DNA from: Varroa destructor
Lineage: Eukaryota > Arthropoda > Arachnida > Mesostigmata > Varroidae
Direction: 5' to 3'
Length of the DNA stretch: 64,000 nt
Assembly (NCBI RefSeq): GCF_002443255.2
Contig: NW_019211456.1
Coordinates: 13,600,229 to 13,664,228, forward strand
Shown: piece by piece, positions 1 to 14,500 of the stretch
Numbering within the stretch: the first letter of the stretch is position 1
How the letters are laid out: each line of letters begins with the position of its first letter
Translations under genes and position numbers: made by a program
Notes under the pieces: model-generated
Database searches by the model: none
Told to the model about the DNA's origin: nothing
What the model saw: only the letters and a program-made list of their open reading frames with translations

Positions 1-1356
1 AGCTTGGTCCCCCTCTCACCCCAGTAGCTCTTCCCGCCCATTCATTGACACTCACTCGTTCGCCTACTGTGCAGCTTCGGTCAGGTCTTACCGCGTATGA
101 CGATCTCAGCTGCAATCAAACAGCCAAAATCAAGAGCGGGCTGTTGACTGGCGTTTCGCTCCTCGAATAGATCGGACGGCCTGCTCTGCCGCGCTTAATA
201 CCGCTACTAGTAGCAGCAGCAGCGGCGGCCGCGGCGGCGGTAGCAGTAGCCGTATTAGTCGCACAGCTACACTCACGCACATCTAATGCGATGGCACACA
301 ACAGCACATCGGCTGCGGAGTGAGAGACAGGGGAGAAGGAAATTCGAGTTTAATAATCGCCGCGAACACGACAGCGGCGTTGGCGCGACGATCTGAACGG
401 AGAGCTGGAAAAGGAGGAGGAGCAGTCGTCGTCCGTGCTATGCTTAGCCATTCGAAAGTCCAAATCTGCTAGGACTCAAGTCAGGACGAGCTCGATCGCC
501 AGTCGAATCAAGCGCGGAGGGTCGACACGGGGTGCTCACCCCCTACTGCAGACGTCAACGACTGTGATCGTCACAGATACCACTACTACACTGGCTGTAT
601 GATTGTACTGAACGAAGAAGAAATACGGACACCCCCCAGTGGACGCTGAGAGACACCTGATCGAGGGTTTTTGTTACGCCGCAGTAACGTTTCTGTTCCT
701 TAGCTGGAGTGAGAGTTCGACGAACTCATTGAATCACTTAGATCAGCCCCTGCAAATTAAGAATTGTGTGCAATTAGTGATCGTCGCCGACGCAGTCTGA
801 TCCTGCGTTCTCGCCTGACTGCTAACAGCCCATGCAAAAAGTGGCCGCTTCAGAAAAACCCTAGGAACATGCAGACTGTCGAGCGTAACTGGAGCACAGA
901 ATCAGGACCACTGAACGACTAAAGTGTATCTGAACCCCTAGCAACGGAAAGCGCATCCCTGCGATTTCTAAGGAAAACTTCACTTACATGTTAGAATATT
1001 GACCAAGTGCCGATGTCAATAAATAGTCTCTGCCCTTCAAATGCTTGAGGGCGGACGGCGTGCAGGTTACTCCAGTTTGCCTGAATGCCGCTTGAAAGAA
1101 GGGCAGCTGATCTCTACGTTAAGCGTGTTCCCGTTGGAATTGGCAGCAACTATCGACAGGGACTGAATCGTGACGGAAGATAACAACGCGAAGATAATAA
1201 GTGCGCGTAACCCTTCCTGACAGGAAGGGACAGATACACTTGAAAGCAGTGAGGCTATTGGAGATTTTGCAGACGGCAACAACAGCAACACAGGGAAAAA
1301 TGATTTTCGCAACGAACGGGGAATCAGTCTCCATACACGAATATGATCCAAATAGC
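1..1356. other. Non-coding, GC-richer leader region
   Basis: No gene could be supported here. The first 500 bases are GC- and CpG-richer than most of the window and include a GCN-rich stretch near 205-245 (GCA/GCG/GCC triplets) that gives alanine- or serine-rich ORFs in several frames, typical of composition rather than coding. It lies just upstream of a possible first coding exon (1357-1369), so it may be 5' UTR or promoter of the nuclear receptor. That is inference only. Confidence 0.4.
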
Positions 1357-1369
1357 ATGGATTCATCTT
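1357..1369 (+). CDS. Possible distal first coding exon of the dsf-like receptor
   Basis: An ATG is followed by three codons and one extra base (M-D-S-S plus t), then a perfect donor GTAAGT at 1370-1375. The exon ends in phase 1. The first proven receptor exon at 14959 starts with two bases that need exactly a phase-1 partner, and joining the two gives [18 protein letters not shown]. Insect dsf proteins also start only a short distance before the DNA-binding domain. The frame is also open upstream to another ATG at 1300. The implied intron is about 13.6 kb, and a phase match alone has a one-in-three chance, so this is a hypothesis. Confidence 0.35.
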
Positions 1370-2564
1370 GTAAGTCATACTCCATGTCTAGTTATTTTAT
1401 TATCAATGCTTACTAATGCTACAAGTTTGGGAAGATCATAGCTTATTCTATCGCAGATGTTTTTCGTTGGAAACATAACCACGTAGGGTTTCTAACACTT
1501 TTGAAGACCTTTAGCTAAGTTTGTACACAGGATGTGTTGCCATGCTATTTGAAATCAACGACGATGATCATCTCATTTAGATGAGCTGTCAATAGTAGTG
1601 AGTAATACGTTGTTTGGCTAGCGTATGCCTTGACCCTTGTTTAAGAGGTCAAATATATTAGGAAATTTACACGCGCCCTTGCAAGAGGTCTATGTCGGAT
1701 ATATATAGTTTTTTTGCTCATTATTTATAATAAGGTTTTTATAGTTAAACTCTCATTAGATCATCGTAAAACTAATCGTGTGTAAAATACAGGGTGTTAA
1801 CAAAATCGTCTAGGTCAAAGGCCGCCCAGTGGCCGTATAAACAGCAGCAGACTTATATTCTTTGGAACTCGTAGTGAAAACGGCTATCGATACCCTTTAT
1901 ATAAACACCTGTAGAGCTATATTTGAAAAAAATTGTAATCTTCCCTTAACAATGAGGCATCCGACAGGCGGCGTTCGTTACAGTTTGATGACTGAAAAAG
2001 GCAGCGGCCGGCCTCATAATAGGCCAAACTCCGTGAATATATTTCTGTTATTATATCGAGACACGTGTAGTCTCGAGTAGTTCTGGAAACGATGCCAATG
2101 TCGAAATACGTTGTTCTTACGCCTTAGCGGCAGCTAACTCATGAAAACGGCGTTCGTATTTTTTGGCTTGACAGTTTTCAGCGGGAGATTTTGCCCGCTC
2201 ATAAAATACAGGTGAAAGTTCGTTCTATTTTTTTTTTTTTGTAGACGAGTTGTCTATGGGTAGCTTCTGTGTTCCTGCTTCTACATCAACCTGATGATAC
2301 GTTTACGGCATATGCAAACACAAATGCTCAGTTGTACGTGCAACTTAATTCAGTCGCAGCATAAATCGAACGCGATGGGTCGTAAATGCGTTTTTTTGTG
2401 TTATCGCTCTGTACCAAAAGAATGAACTTTATCACCTCTAGCCTTATTCTGCGGCGATGCATATGCTCTGAGCACGTTGAAATCTTGCGATGGTCACTAT
2501 GGTAGCTTTAACTATATTGCGCTCCTTTTTTTTCTTCACGAAAACAGGCAAGATCGATTAGCGT

Positions 2565-2617
2565 GAATTACCTATGTAAACCCTAGCAATGCTAGCTAGG
2601 GTTTACATAGGTAATTC
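2565..2617. repeat. Perfect inverted repeat, 23-bp arms, 7-base loop
   Basis: The left arm 2565-2587 starts GAATTACCTATG and the right arm 2595-2617 is its exact reverse complement. The loop is AATGCTA (2588-2594). A transcript of either strand would fold into a long perfect hairpin. No terminal repeats or target-site duplication were recognised around it. Confidence 0.9.
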
Positions 2618-4617
2618 AAAGAAAAAATGTCCACGCGATAAGCAGTCAAACACATCGAGATAATTTCTGATCGGCTATTAACTCAAAACGATATGCTACT
2701 CTATCTCTAGTGCCCTAGAATCTAATTTAAGCTCAAAATTCAATCTATCATTAATCTGCTTCAGCCTTTCAGGCACGTATGGGCGAGCTACAAGGAACGA
2801 TTTTCCGCCGTAGCCTCGCACTCGTTTAGCAACAGCAGCAGCAACAACAACAACAATAACAAAAACGACTGTTGAGCTGACCCGATGAAACATCGGCACC
2901 AACGTCAGTTGTTAAAAGATGCACGAGAAAGTTTTGGGGTATCCTTCTGCTGCTGCATTATGAGCTCTCCTTCAAATTTCGAACGACTTCACTTCCTGTC
3001 GTATTCGTTGTTTTCCTGGCTGTGTGCATCTTTGCTATGGCCTGGCCTTTTCCTGAAATGATTGAACAAAGCTAGGTAGACTACACGAGGAATTCATTAA
3101 TCGCTACTTCATCGGCGGTCTCGCATAGCGGTCACCAAGCTGGATTGAGCTGAGCAACAAGCTAAGACACGGCAGGCGCCGTCGCTGCTGACACTGCTAC
3201 TGCCTTGGTACTTTTCGCCCCTTGAACGAGCAGGCGGGCGAAGGCTCGGCCGAGCCGATCTATTGTTCAAAGTCGAATTCGATTACACTTAACATCTGAC
3301 CCCGTCGTTTGACGTCGTCGAACCCGTAGGCAATCAGCCGACGACAGACACGAAGGGTGGGTCGAAATCAACGGTCGAACCGCAGCTTCACCTGGCAACT
3401 ATCCGATCAACAACAGCGGCTATCGTGGCGTCAGCAGCGAAGCATGTGCCGTGTGCGCTTGCTGACGGTCATCACTAGCTACTTGAGTACTATTAATAAA
3501 ATCTACAAATCTGACTTCGATATGTCGGCCGTCGCCTCATCGAGTGCTTGCTTTCATGCCCTTTAGGCGAATGTACATACATAGTTCGCTTGTTAGATTT
3601 TTGTTCGCACCTTAGCTAGCTAGTAGCTCGCGCATGAAAACGGTAACGGTGCTGAGAGTCGGCCGCCGTCACTGACTACAAAAGTCGAAGACGAAGACTC
3701 GAGAATCCTTATGCAGCAGCGCCAACAGCCGTGAACTGAAGTGAAAAGAAGCGTCCGCCTTACCCAGGAGGGCCGCGATCAACCTCACACGTCAACTGCG
3801 CTCGTTGTAGGCACGAATTTTATTAGTCGAGCCGACAACTTTCACTATAGAACAACTGTCAAAAACGATAGCAGAAAAGCGCCGTCACCTCCCTCTAACG
3901 CTACCGCTGCCGCCAGTCTAATCAGAAGGGTACATGCGTGCTCGCGTGTGTATGCACGCGGCCATCGTGTTCAGCGGCCGTCGGAAGTGACGCGCACTAC
4001 AATGTAGCTACCTATATTCATTGGGAAGTAACAGACGTAGTAGAGGAGCCAAAGGGAGTGACGCTGACAGAGCAGCTATGAAGCAAAGTGGGCTAGTGAA
4101 GACCGACAGCTCGATAAGTTACACTTCGTGGGTCGCTTAACTTCGTCACCTACGAAGCTATATGCATATTATCAGCCTGTCGAACATGTATTGACCGTGT
4201 TTCCAGTTACATGACTCTGAAAGCATACCTCCTAGATGGCATCACTCACGTTGGGTGTTGTTTGAAAGCTGAGATTTCGCAGGTTTTCAAACTTCAACTA
4301 GAACGGCATGAACGCATGTGGAATTTCTGCAAAAATTTCTTATACTCTACAATTTAATTAGTATAACGATGGCAATGCTTTCTAAGCTCAAAGAAAAAGT
4401 TTGTCGGTCGAGATGCGTCATTGAAAAAAATCGCTTAAATATAGTTCTGTCGTATCCGTTCTCGATTTCAACTATTTCTATTTAAATAATTCTAAGAGAG
4501 ATTTCTATCGAAAGGTTAAATGTCTGGCTTTGACGCCATTTGTGACGCTCGACAAAAGTGTAACAAAATTAAGACACTTCTAAAGCTGCTCATCAAAAGC
4601 GAATAATAATATGCTAC

Positions 4618-4618
<1 letters not shown>

Positions 4619-4687
<69 letters not shown>
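4619..4687. repeat. (TA)n microsatellite
   Basis: About 69 bases of alternating T and A, interrupted by a single C at 4651. The tyrosine/isoleucine-rich ORF on the minus strand here is an artefact of this repeat. Confidence 0.95.
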
Positions 4688-4690
<3 letters not shown>

Positions 4691-5510
4691 GACGATGATT
4701 GAATGAAAGTAGAAGAAACGACTCTTAGATTGAGTTCATAGATGATAATTTTCATAATGAAAACCGCATTTTGCGAGGGAACAGACTCCACGAATATTAC
4801 GGTATTTAGACATAATTTTTCCATATGGTAAAATGTTTGCATAGACTCGGAGTCGTGATTAGAGTAAGTTCGATAAATATAGAAAGAAAACATCAGTGTG
4901 TTTAATGGGACGATCTGAATTTTCTAAGTTAGTCGGCCATTTTTATCCTAGCGGTCACAACACGTGCCTGGATGCCGACACCCAAGATCTATACCCCGGG
5001 TCGAAGACATGAATTTTGACTATTTTTTTTTTGTCAATTTTGTCACTCTGTCTGCATACGGATCTTCGTTTTTGCAGAAGAGTCTCACTCTGCCGACAAG
5101 AAGAAGTTTACGTAAAGTGAATATAAAAAAAAAAACTGCAGGTAGAGAACAACTAGCCTTTATGTTCCAATTCAGCGAGCCCAAATGGCTTTTTTCTGTC
5201 TCGTGCTACGACCAGATGGGCCACAGATCGACCTGGGTCAATAATCAGGCTGATCATAGTCAGGCTATGGTACGTTGTAGAGAAGCGAATATCCACAACA
5301 GATTTCCTCATCGCCGTTCATAGTTCACTATCGCCTCCACCCTCTAGCACAATATATCTAACTGAATTGTGCTTTATTTTTTTGACATTGCGTACAACTT
5401 CTCGGTTAACGGGGTTATGAACTGCAAAATCTTGCAATAAATTACTGTACAAATTACATACGTGACTCTAAAATCCCGAAACGAAACCCATCACATCCCG
5501 TATAAATTTT

Positions 5511-5530
5511 GTTTGTTTGTTTGTTTGTTT
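5511..5530. repeat. (GTTT)n microsatellite
   Basis: Five consecutive GTTT units followed by a degenerate GCTT unit. Confidence 0.85.
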
Positions 5531-8500
5531 GCTTGTCTGGACGAAATCCTGTATCGCCCAAGCATCCCGTTGCGTGTACAATTACATTGTCTAATTGTAG
5601 TTTGTTTTCTTTTTTTGCTTGACGTCTTTACGCACGACACTTCATAAAGATATAATCGTTCATACCTCAAAGGGAAATATACGAAACGATCCGGGATTTC
5701 AATTCATTCACCACACCTCTTTACTGTTGTTGCTCTTGCGACAAAAATAGTAGCATTGTATCCGTTAGTACTATCATAGTCATATCATCGCTCTTTGATC
5801 AGCGTCACGGGCTTTCTGGTAACGGTTCGCGTCTTCACGGCCCGTTGTTCTCCTCATCCCCACACACACACACTCTGAGCACCTACACAGAAATGGGCGC
5901 TCACTAACTAAAAGAAAAGGGAGCGACTTTCCGCCCCACATCTTGCCGATCTGCTGGGTGTTGATCGGGATGACCTTGCACCCACAGTAAACGTTGACAA
6001 CAACGGGGAAGGAATAGACTAGGCCGCCGCTGCCGCGACGGAATCACGGATGGCTGATGGGTCGATGTTGGGTCGTTAGATAGACTGGGATGCTATGCGC
6101 GGTAGACTGATGCGTAACCCTGTGAAGTATTGGCCAAGCACCACGCGCACACGGTAATAGCATCCCACAGTCGCAGCAATAAAGTCACGCCAGAACAATC
6201 TAACCGTATCTGTGTATTGGCGACCGTCGGAACGAGAAACGGTCCCAATTTCAGATCCTGGGAGTTTCAACAGATTTCCCAGTCGCCAGAGCAAAAGTGA
6301 TTACAGTCGAGGGAAAGCAAACGACTTGTGAACGGTTGACGCTTCGCTTGTGCGGGACCGTGATCAAGATACTCTCTACTTATTGTACTACTTGTCGCGT
6401 TACCTTAACTGATCCGATTCGGACGATTGGCTTCGCTCAGACGAGGAAGCGACCCGTATGTTTCAGTTAGCCCTAGCAACTACCATGCATGTTGTGCTTA
6501 TTGCGATAGCCTGTAGAACGGTTTAGGTGTATGTAACAGACTCAGTCCGAAATCGAGACTCGACAATAGCAGCGGCACTTACAACAAGAAAACCTACAAC
6601 ATTGGTAGATACTGCTTATCACAATCAGTCATTGAGAAGTCGACACTCTGAACGGAAATCGTCGGCTCGAGAACCATCACTTGTCCGCAGCTAAATCCAC
6701 TTTGTTGTTGTTGATCTTGTCGGAGTAATGGTAATAGTTACAAATCGTGATAAAAAATATTTCCCATTTGGCCAATTGGGCCACGGCTAACATAACTTTA
6801 CCCATAAAAAGAAGCTACTCAGATCTTTTGTCTAATTTTCTTTGTTTTGTTATTACCCCACCTAATCCTTACCTACAAAATATATCTGGTCGTATAAATT
6901 ATCGACTTTCTCTTGGGACAGGCACAGTTCTTTGGACATGCAAATCTATTCACTTTTTTGCTATTGGCCTGGTACCTCAAATGCAGTGAAGAGATAAATT
7001 TGCCTTCACGTAGTGTTCTTTAGCAAACACCTAATACTTCGCAGATGAATACCATTGCTTGCTAATGGTAATTTTCTTTAAATAAGGGCCACCTGGGCGA
7101 AATCCAGAGCTGTGTACACCAAGCTACATATATACGCCTATCTGGAGAAGTTCCTCACTACGAGAAACGGGTTGTGTCGAGAAGTTGAACGGTTTCGCTG
7201 TCCGAGAAAAATTACCTCGTCGGGCACATCGAAACATCTTCAGCTTTTTCCGCGCCGCTGACTCCGTTGTCAATACACAAGAGTCCAGAATAAGAAACGC
7301 TAGATCGGTCGGAATGAATAGAATCGGATGATCGTACGATGAGCAACAATATCTTATTCGAGCAGTAGCAACTGCAGGACATCGCTGCTGCTGGTCTTGC
7401 GCGGATCATCACTACGCACAGATCGAACGACCAGCTTAGCGTCTCGCGTGCTTTTCGTGCCACCGTCCGGTCCCTATCAAGCTCGCCGTATCTGTCTGAC
7501 AGCCATCCATCGATCCCGACCACTCTCAGTGTGTGTACGAGTAAGGATGGGTGCGTTAGCTCGGGCGGAACACGGGCGGTTCCACAGGAGACGCTCCCTG
7601 AGAAAACTCCTGACGGCTCCCTGATTTACCAGCTAGCGGGCAGTACCTCCGAAGCGAGAGAGTTTCTTTTAATCTGGCAACTACCGACACCATCGATACG
7701 GCGGCTAGCAGTATCAGTAGTAATGTTCCTCGCGAGTGGTCTCAGCGCGAACTAAGGCCTACAAGGTACGCAGAACAGACGCTAGTAGGCACAGGACGCG
7801 TACCAGATGGCATGCGGACCAGGATAGCGCAGTTGAAAAGCGTTCTCAGCAGTGGCCGCGCTGGTGAGAAAACTGAAATACACTTCAATATATATATACA
7901 TATGTGCATGTATATATAGATTGAGAACACCGCTTGTTTTGCCAGTGACGAACCACGCCAACAACGACAATATCAACAATAACGACAACAACGGCTTAAA
8001 TTAATATCAGTGGACGTTCTCTCTGACTCACCCGGTAAGAAACGATTATCACATATAATAACATTCATGTAAAGAAATTACCAAACACAAAACGTTTCTG
8101 TGTTCAATATTTTTGCGCATCTTTGAGCGCACAAGCGTGCTACGCTCTGCGACTTTCGACTGTCACGGAGTTGATATGGCGTCAACTAGGCTATCGTTCG
8201 GGCCAGAAGGGGCAAATATTCGCTACACGTTAGCCTGTGAAGTGATCTTCTTCACGTAGCTCTCTCAATCCTAGAGCACTTAAAGATCTAACGGATGAAT
8301 TACTAATCGACGTAACTTGCGCCGTATATTCTACTCTTGGCAAAATAACACCACGTTGCCTCTTTCCCTGCCCTGTGCATACAACAGTTTGCTTAATTTC
8401 GAAATTGACGATGACCGCTAATCAGAGTAATCTTACTACAATTAAATGATGTCTAACGGCGCAGCTGGTATTCAATGAGGTTCTACGTCACTGGATAGAA

Positions 8501-11500
8501 GAGATAGTGGCAAACTCGACGTATGGTACATCAGGTGAGGGAGAGGTGCTGAACGTGCCGAGGCGCTCTAACCAGCGGTGAATATTACGATTTGTAGTGA
8601 CGTGGCATGGAGCTATTGTGCCATGCACGATGCGCTGAGATAAAGTGTCACAGGCATATGTTTGTATTAATGCAAAGATTGATGTGACGGGATGGGAAAA
8701 ATTTGGGTACTATCCATTCCGACAGCTTTGTGTTGGCCGTGAGGCTCTAGCAAGTATATGTGCAGAAGAAAACCAATATTCTACTGTAAAATCGCGCGTA
8801 TAACGATAAGCGATTTACATTGTTAGAGTGTCGCTGCTAGTGGGTTTTTTTTTCTTATTTGATATAACCCATTGAACGCACTAGCTGACTTGTCAACTCA
8901 TACATGTTACTTTCTCTATATGTATATTATTATAATATAGCGAAATTAGGTTGACTAATGGGCTTCAACTTTTTAGACATGACAAATAACCTATTTATAT
9001 AGTTACACAATGGTCGTAGATAGTGGTTATTATATAACCGGAAGAGATCGTTTTAGGATTGATGCGGTGATCGATTGATCGGCTGCTTAACGTATTCTAT
9101 GAATAGTTATTGATTTGATGTACGTTATTTAACAAGCTTGTTGTACAAATGATCGTTGAATTGAATAGGATTATCTTAATAGGTGGTACCGATTAGGGTA
9201 ATGTGCAGGTACGATGTGATGAATCGTTGATAAACTTTTTCAACGTATGTTTATACATGTGTACAAAACGGCAGAAAAAAGAGATCCGGAACGTTTAACT
9301 GCCATCGACACAGCCGTCCGAAACGATACAGCAGCAATGACAACGATGTCGAGAATAGTGAGATCTATCTGGGGCTTTTCTCCTCCTGTAAAGCATACGG
9401 TCCCCCACTAGTGCAGGCCACGGACTGGGCTTCGTCGTCTGAAACGTCGACAAATCGCTACTCTCAGCCAAAAAGCAGCTTCGCTTGCTTTGGTCAACAA
9501 GGAACGGCGAAAACTACGCTGGCTGTTAGCACTTACGCTGCAGAGAGAGGGAATCTGCCGCAAATCCTCGAGCAGGACGAGGGCGTGCAGCGGGATTGAA
9601 ATGCCCTCGAATGGGCTGTTGGCTGGGTCACGGATCAAAATCCTGACGCTTTCGTAACAACGACGAATTCAGCGAAGCTGCAATCTCAATTCTGCATTTT
9701 TTAAAGATTTCAAACGTGCCGTTCATGCACTAGGTGTAAACCAATAGTGGTTTCTGGACGTTTTACTTCAAGGAATAGGCCATACGGTTCAATTAAGATC
9801 CACTCGATCAGGGCTAAACTGCATTTTCAGGGTCGAAAATGCCCGAAAATGCACTGTCGCTGAAGAGCATAGAAATTTTTTATTAAATTATGTCCGGCAG
9901 ATGCCACAATAACGATCGAACTGCGAACAGCTTTAGCGATTTGCTGATACTGACATTATCGCGATAGCTTTCTCTGTATGTACAGCAGCCGGTTCAGCAG
10001 AAGCCTAACCAACCTCACAGTGTTTGTCCTATTTCTAGAATAAACCTTGTCATTTGACGTAAGCAAGCCGATTTATAATGAATAGAATAATAGGAAATGC
10101 GTATTCCACTATAAGAGACACGCTTGCTGTGCCTTTGTTCGAAGCAACACACGGGAATTCTATCCTATTTGTCTCGTCAATTCGAATGTTCATCCTATAG
10201 CAGCTAAAGTAGCCCGACAATTTATTTTTATTTCTCAGTTTAAACAGTTCTTGAAGGCGTTCATCTATTTTGTAGCCATTCCATGCATCTTAAGCTTGTG
10301 CGCATCGTGCCAAACAAACAGCAAATGCTATTTTCGGTCAGCACGCTCGTGCATTTCCACAACAGTGGATCGAAAGAAAAACCCAAAATATCTCCTTATG
10401 ACGCGACTCAGCTGTTGTGCAGATGCCAACAGAAGGTAGCACAGAAACGCTTGCAACAGACCAATCGGCCCGGCAACAATGAAATCTACTTCACAGTATC
10501 GTTTGTGTTACCCCGAAGCATCAAACCTCATCGCTAATTTCCAGTTGTATAATTCTGTCAAGTGAATTCTCAGTGTGAATGATGACATCGTGCATTTCAA
10601 CATGCATATCAGCGTTCAGTAGTACTGCCAAACGCTGAGCTCTTTCTAATCTATACACATTATGCCAGTGCTGCTTTGTTTTCTCTGTGAGTGTACTCAG
10701 CAGCGACCTCGAATGAAGGCCAATGGTTTTTCTTTAGTCTATCAGACGTCCCAAAAAAAAAGACTTCCCGCTGTGCAGAACCATTGAAATGGCCTGAATC
10801 ACAAGGCTAGTCACATATCTACAACTTTAAATGTCTAACTAACTAATGTCGTGTTCTGTGACGCCACCATTGCGAAAGCACTAGCAACAACAATGCCGGC
10901 GTCAACAACAAACGTTGTCGTACTAGCCAAATGAGCAATTTGTAGTTCGTGAACTATTCGTGTATTGCGCTGGATCTCGCCAAGTGCGGACGCGGTAGTA
11001 TCCATGAAAGCGACCGCGTTTGCTGTGTCGTTTTCGAACTACGAATAATTCCGGTCGTCACAGTCGCTTTAGCTCAGATCACGAACGCACACCTGCTGAA
11101 TGATTGCCCCGCCTGATTTCTTGCGCATCCAACACTTACCATAGGACCAAATCTTTCCACCTATCCTCTTGGTAGCCTATTGGTACGGTTAACGGATGTC
11201 GCCCTGGCCTAAGGCCTGTATGCTAGACGATGCCTGTTTGTGTGTCTGAATGGTTGTTTTTCGTTTTCACTCCCGTTCTCCATTTTTTCTTCTGCCAGCA
11301 GCCGTCGCTTAGCGCTACTGTATCGTTTGTATTGCCACTAGAACTCACGCTGGGTTTTGTTCTACCTCCGACCCAGCAAGGCGTTACTGTTCATTTCGCT
11401 GCATTGTGTGCCGATAGTTTTGACAGTGGAGATGCGACACCGATGTTGTTCATCCGATCTTCGACGCTTACGCTCATCCGTCGGCCTGTCATATTTTAGG

Positions 11501-14500
11501 CTAAACACACTTCGACAATGTGCTAATATACGACGCGAAAAGGAACCGCTACACAACCACTCGTAGAGGCCGAAGCGGCCGCTGCGACGGACATCGTAAT
11601 GGACAATGAAAGCAAATAGTAGTTCTCTTCATCCAGTAGGCCGAACTTTACTAACAGAGCAGCAGAAGTACAAAGGTGGTAGAAATAACAATGTGGCGAA
11701 ACAGAGTGTCGTGTTTCTATCCCCATCGTGGCCGTCGTGGCCTTCGAGAGGCGGAGGGCGGCAATCAGACGACCGCCCAACGAATCTCTTCGCAGAGAAT
11801 CAAATCGAAAATATGTTGCGGTTTTCAGTTTTCAGCGAAACAGGAACCACTGTTAGGGTGTCCAATTGCAGCATCAACTCGTATTGATTTGTCCACAAAG
11901 TCTTTAACAGGACAAAAGAAGGCCTTTACAGTAACGAGTGATACACAGCATTGTATGCGCAACAGTCGAATTTACATAGGACCTCCGCGCAACTAAAGCG
12001 GGCCAGCCGTTCGTGATACGTTGTTTGGCTGTTATGGCAGCCGTTGTTAGATCCTGTTACAAATAGACGATCCGAATTGGATAGGATGGTAAAAGAACTC
12101 GTTACTTTTCAAGGCGGCATGCTGCACGCAGCGTTCTTTCGGTGAGGCGGCCGGCCACTTTGTTATTTCTTATTCCTTGCATAATACAACTATATGTCTG
12201 TGTTTACAATCGTTGCACTGCACCATATGAAAGGCCTCACAGGACATGAACATAACAAGGACTAAGGAAACATAATGGGAACAGCAGCCCTATAGTTTGT
12301 CCTTGTAGGCACACAAGAGTGCGTTTAGTAATTAATCTAGGTAAAAGCCAAGTTGTCTATGGCGCCGGTATCGTTGGTGGCCATTCGTTATTACTGTTGT
12401 CTTTACCCGCGAATAAATGTGACAGGTAAACAAAGAAAAACCGGTGACATCCGGTGACGTGCTGACTATCTATCTCCGTCGTAGTTCTGATATCCGGGCT
12501 ATTAAGGCCGATTTGTTGGCACTGTCTTTGGCAACGCTGCACGCGATCTTATCATACATACATAATTCTTCATACATCACAATTATCATACATATATAAA
12601 TCAGTCATTCTGTGCTGATCGAATCTTGGCCTTAAAACATTCTTAGCAGCTACTTCATAATCCTCTTAAGCGCCTTTAATCTCAACAAAGCAGCAGCAAA
12701 AAACCGAACTGCAAAAGACTGAAATAGGACGAAATAGCTCCACCAAGCGTTTTTGTTGTGGTGATCTCGAGTCCTTGCAAATCTTTGCAGGAGAAGCAGC
12801 TACGCAAAACAATGAAATAGGCGAGTTCAATAGAAGAATCGTTGCGATGTGTTTATTTTCCGCCCGTGGAGGGTTACGAGTGGATGGCGAGGTGGGGCTG
12901 CCAGACGGCTTGATCGGGCACCCGCTGAGAGGGCGGCTCCAAAGAGATTTTATGTCTCGAACATGCCTTCTTTTGGTGCACCAATTTGGTCGTGCTCTTT
13001 TTCGTAGGCAGCAATTCATCTGTGTAGTCAACAGCATCTCATCATCACTGCTATCGCCATCTATTGCTGTCTGACCTGAAAATATTCTTTGTCTATCTAC
13101 ACCAGACTTCTACAAGTTATCTGTCGGCTGTGTTGGCTCAATAGGACATTAGTATCTTATCCAGCAAGGATCCACGGGTCTGATTGAAGGGGCCTTATCG
13201 AAAGCAAGCGACGAAATGAGTTAAGCTGTCCTATATGGGCAGCGAAAAGCTTAGAAGTCAACGGCTCAAACATACCGCAGACGGTTTCTGCGATGTTAGC
13301 TATTATACGAAGATGACTTGCAGCACTCCAATTAGAAACAGAGCACGCTACCACAGATAGATTTGGACACATCGGTGTCGTATCGGGTCTTCGAAATTAT
13401 CCCATTTCCGGTTCCACTATCATACTCATAAACACATAACCCCACTTACTGTTAACAATTTAACCGTACACATTAGGGCCCTCTCACTCTGTCGACGTTG
13501 AATGCACATGACAAAAAAGCGCCCATTTGTCTCGTCTGAGAATTCGCCTTTACGACCCTGGATGCAAATGTTAGTGTGTGAATTTATGAAATTTACTTGG
13601 GGGTAAACGAAGTGTTTCTATATGGCGGCCCCCTTATACAGCACTCGATGAAAGTGCTTGCTGTAGTAGTGAGAATTCCAAGAACATGATGACTATGACG
13701 CACCGAGAGGGCTAGCGCGCTAGAGCCCTTCAAGAGACAGAAGGGCCTTATGCTAGGGAGTTCATTTTGGAGGGTGGGGGAACGCGTGGCCAAGAATGGC
13801 GGGTCAGTCGCCCGCCGCCAACGACTTTGAATACCTAATCAATATGTGGTAGTCCCTACCCTAATACATGCATGGACAACGGGACTTATACGGGCGGCGA
13901 GGCAGCTCGAGGGGTTGGGACCAAGTAGCGGCGGTGGTCTGCGCTGCTAGTGAACGTATGAAAGCGGACAGATCTGTAATAGCCGATTGGCTGGGAATAC
14001 CGCCAGCTGTTTATTCGCCCGTTCCAAGGAAGCGCTCGAGGCAGGGCGACGAGGGCAAGCCAGCTCCGGGATTGAGGGGAGAATGGGAACAACGCCGAGT
14101 GTGGGCAAAAGTGGGATAGCAAGTGAACCCGGCAAGGCGGCTAAAGCTGGGGTCAAACAATGGAGTTTGAAGGTAGCGAAAGAATATTTCTCTGAATCGA
14201 CGAGTGGTACAAAACCCTCTCGGTGTTTTGACCATCGCCCCGGGAATTTCTTGCACGGTCCGACTGGAGGCCAACTCCCTTGTCTAGTCGCTTCAATCTT
14301 CTGCACCACTCGCGAGGGCGTGCGAATGCGTGATGCCTGCCTGTTCCCCAGCAAAATTTCCCCTTTACTGGAGATGATCTATACTGATGATTTATATCGA
14401 TGCTCCACTGTATTGACGAAGAACTGTACGGATGTAGAGATAGTGGCTTCAAAGCGATTTCGCTGATGTTGTTAACTTCTAAGTGAGTATATAGATGAAT

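Noticed and set aside
4516..4893. 125-codon minus-strand ORF
   Set aside because: Its centre is translated TA microsatellite (Tyr/Ile repeats).
9408..9638. Overlapping ORFs on both strands, one with a GTAKTT string like a P-loop
   Set aside because: The string lacks the full Walker A context and no other NTPase motif follows.
13987..14466. 159-codon plus-strand ORF with an overlapping 135-codon minus-strand ORF
   Set aside because: The region is GC-rich and stop-poor in several frames at once, and no reading shows a known domain or clear splice context.
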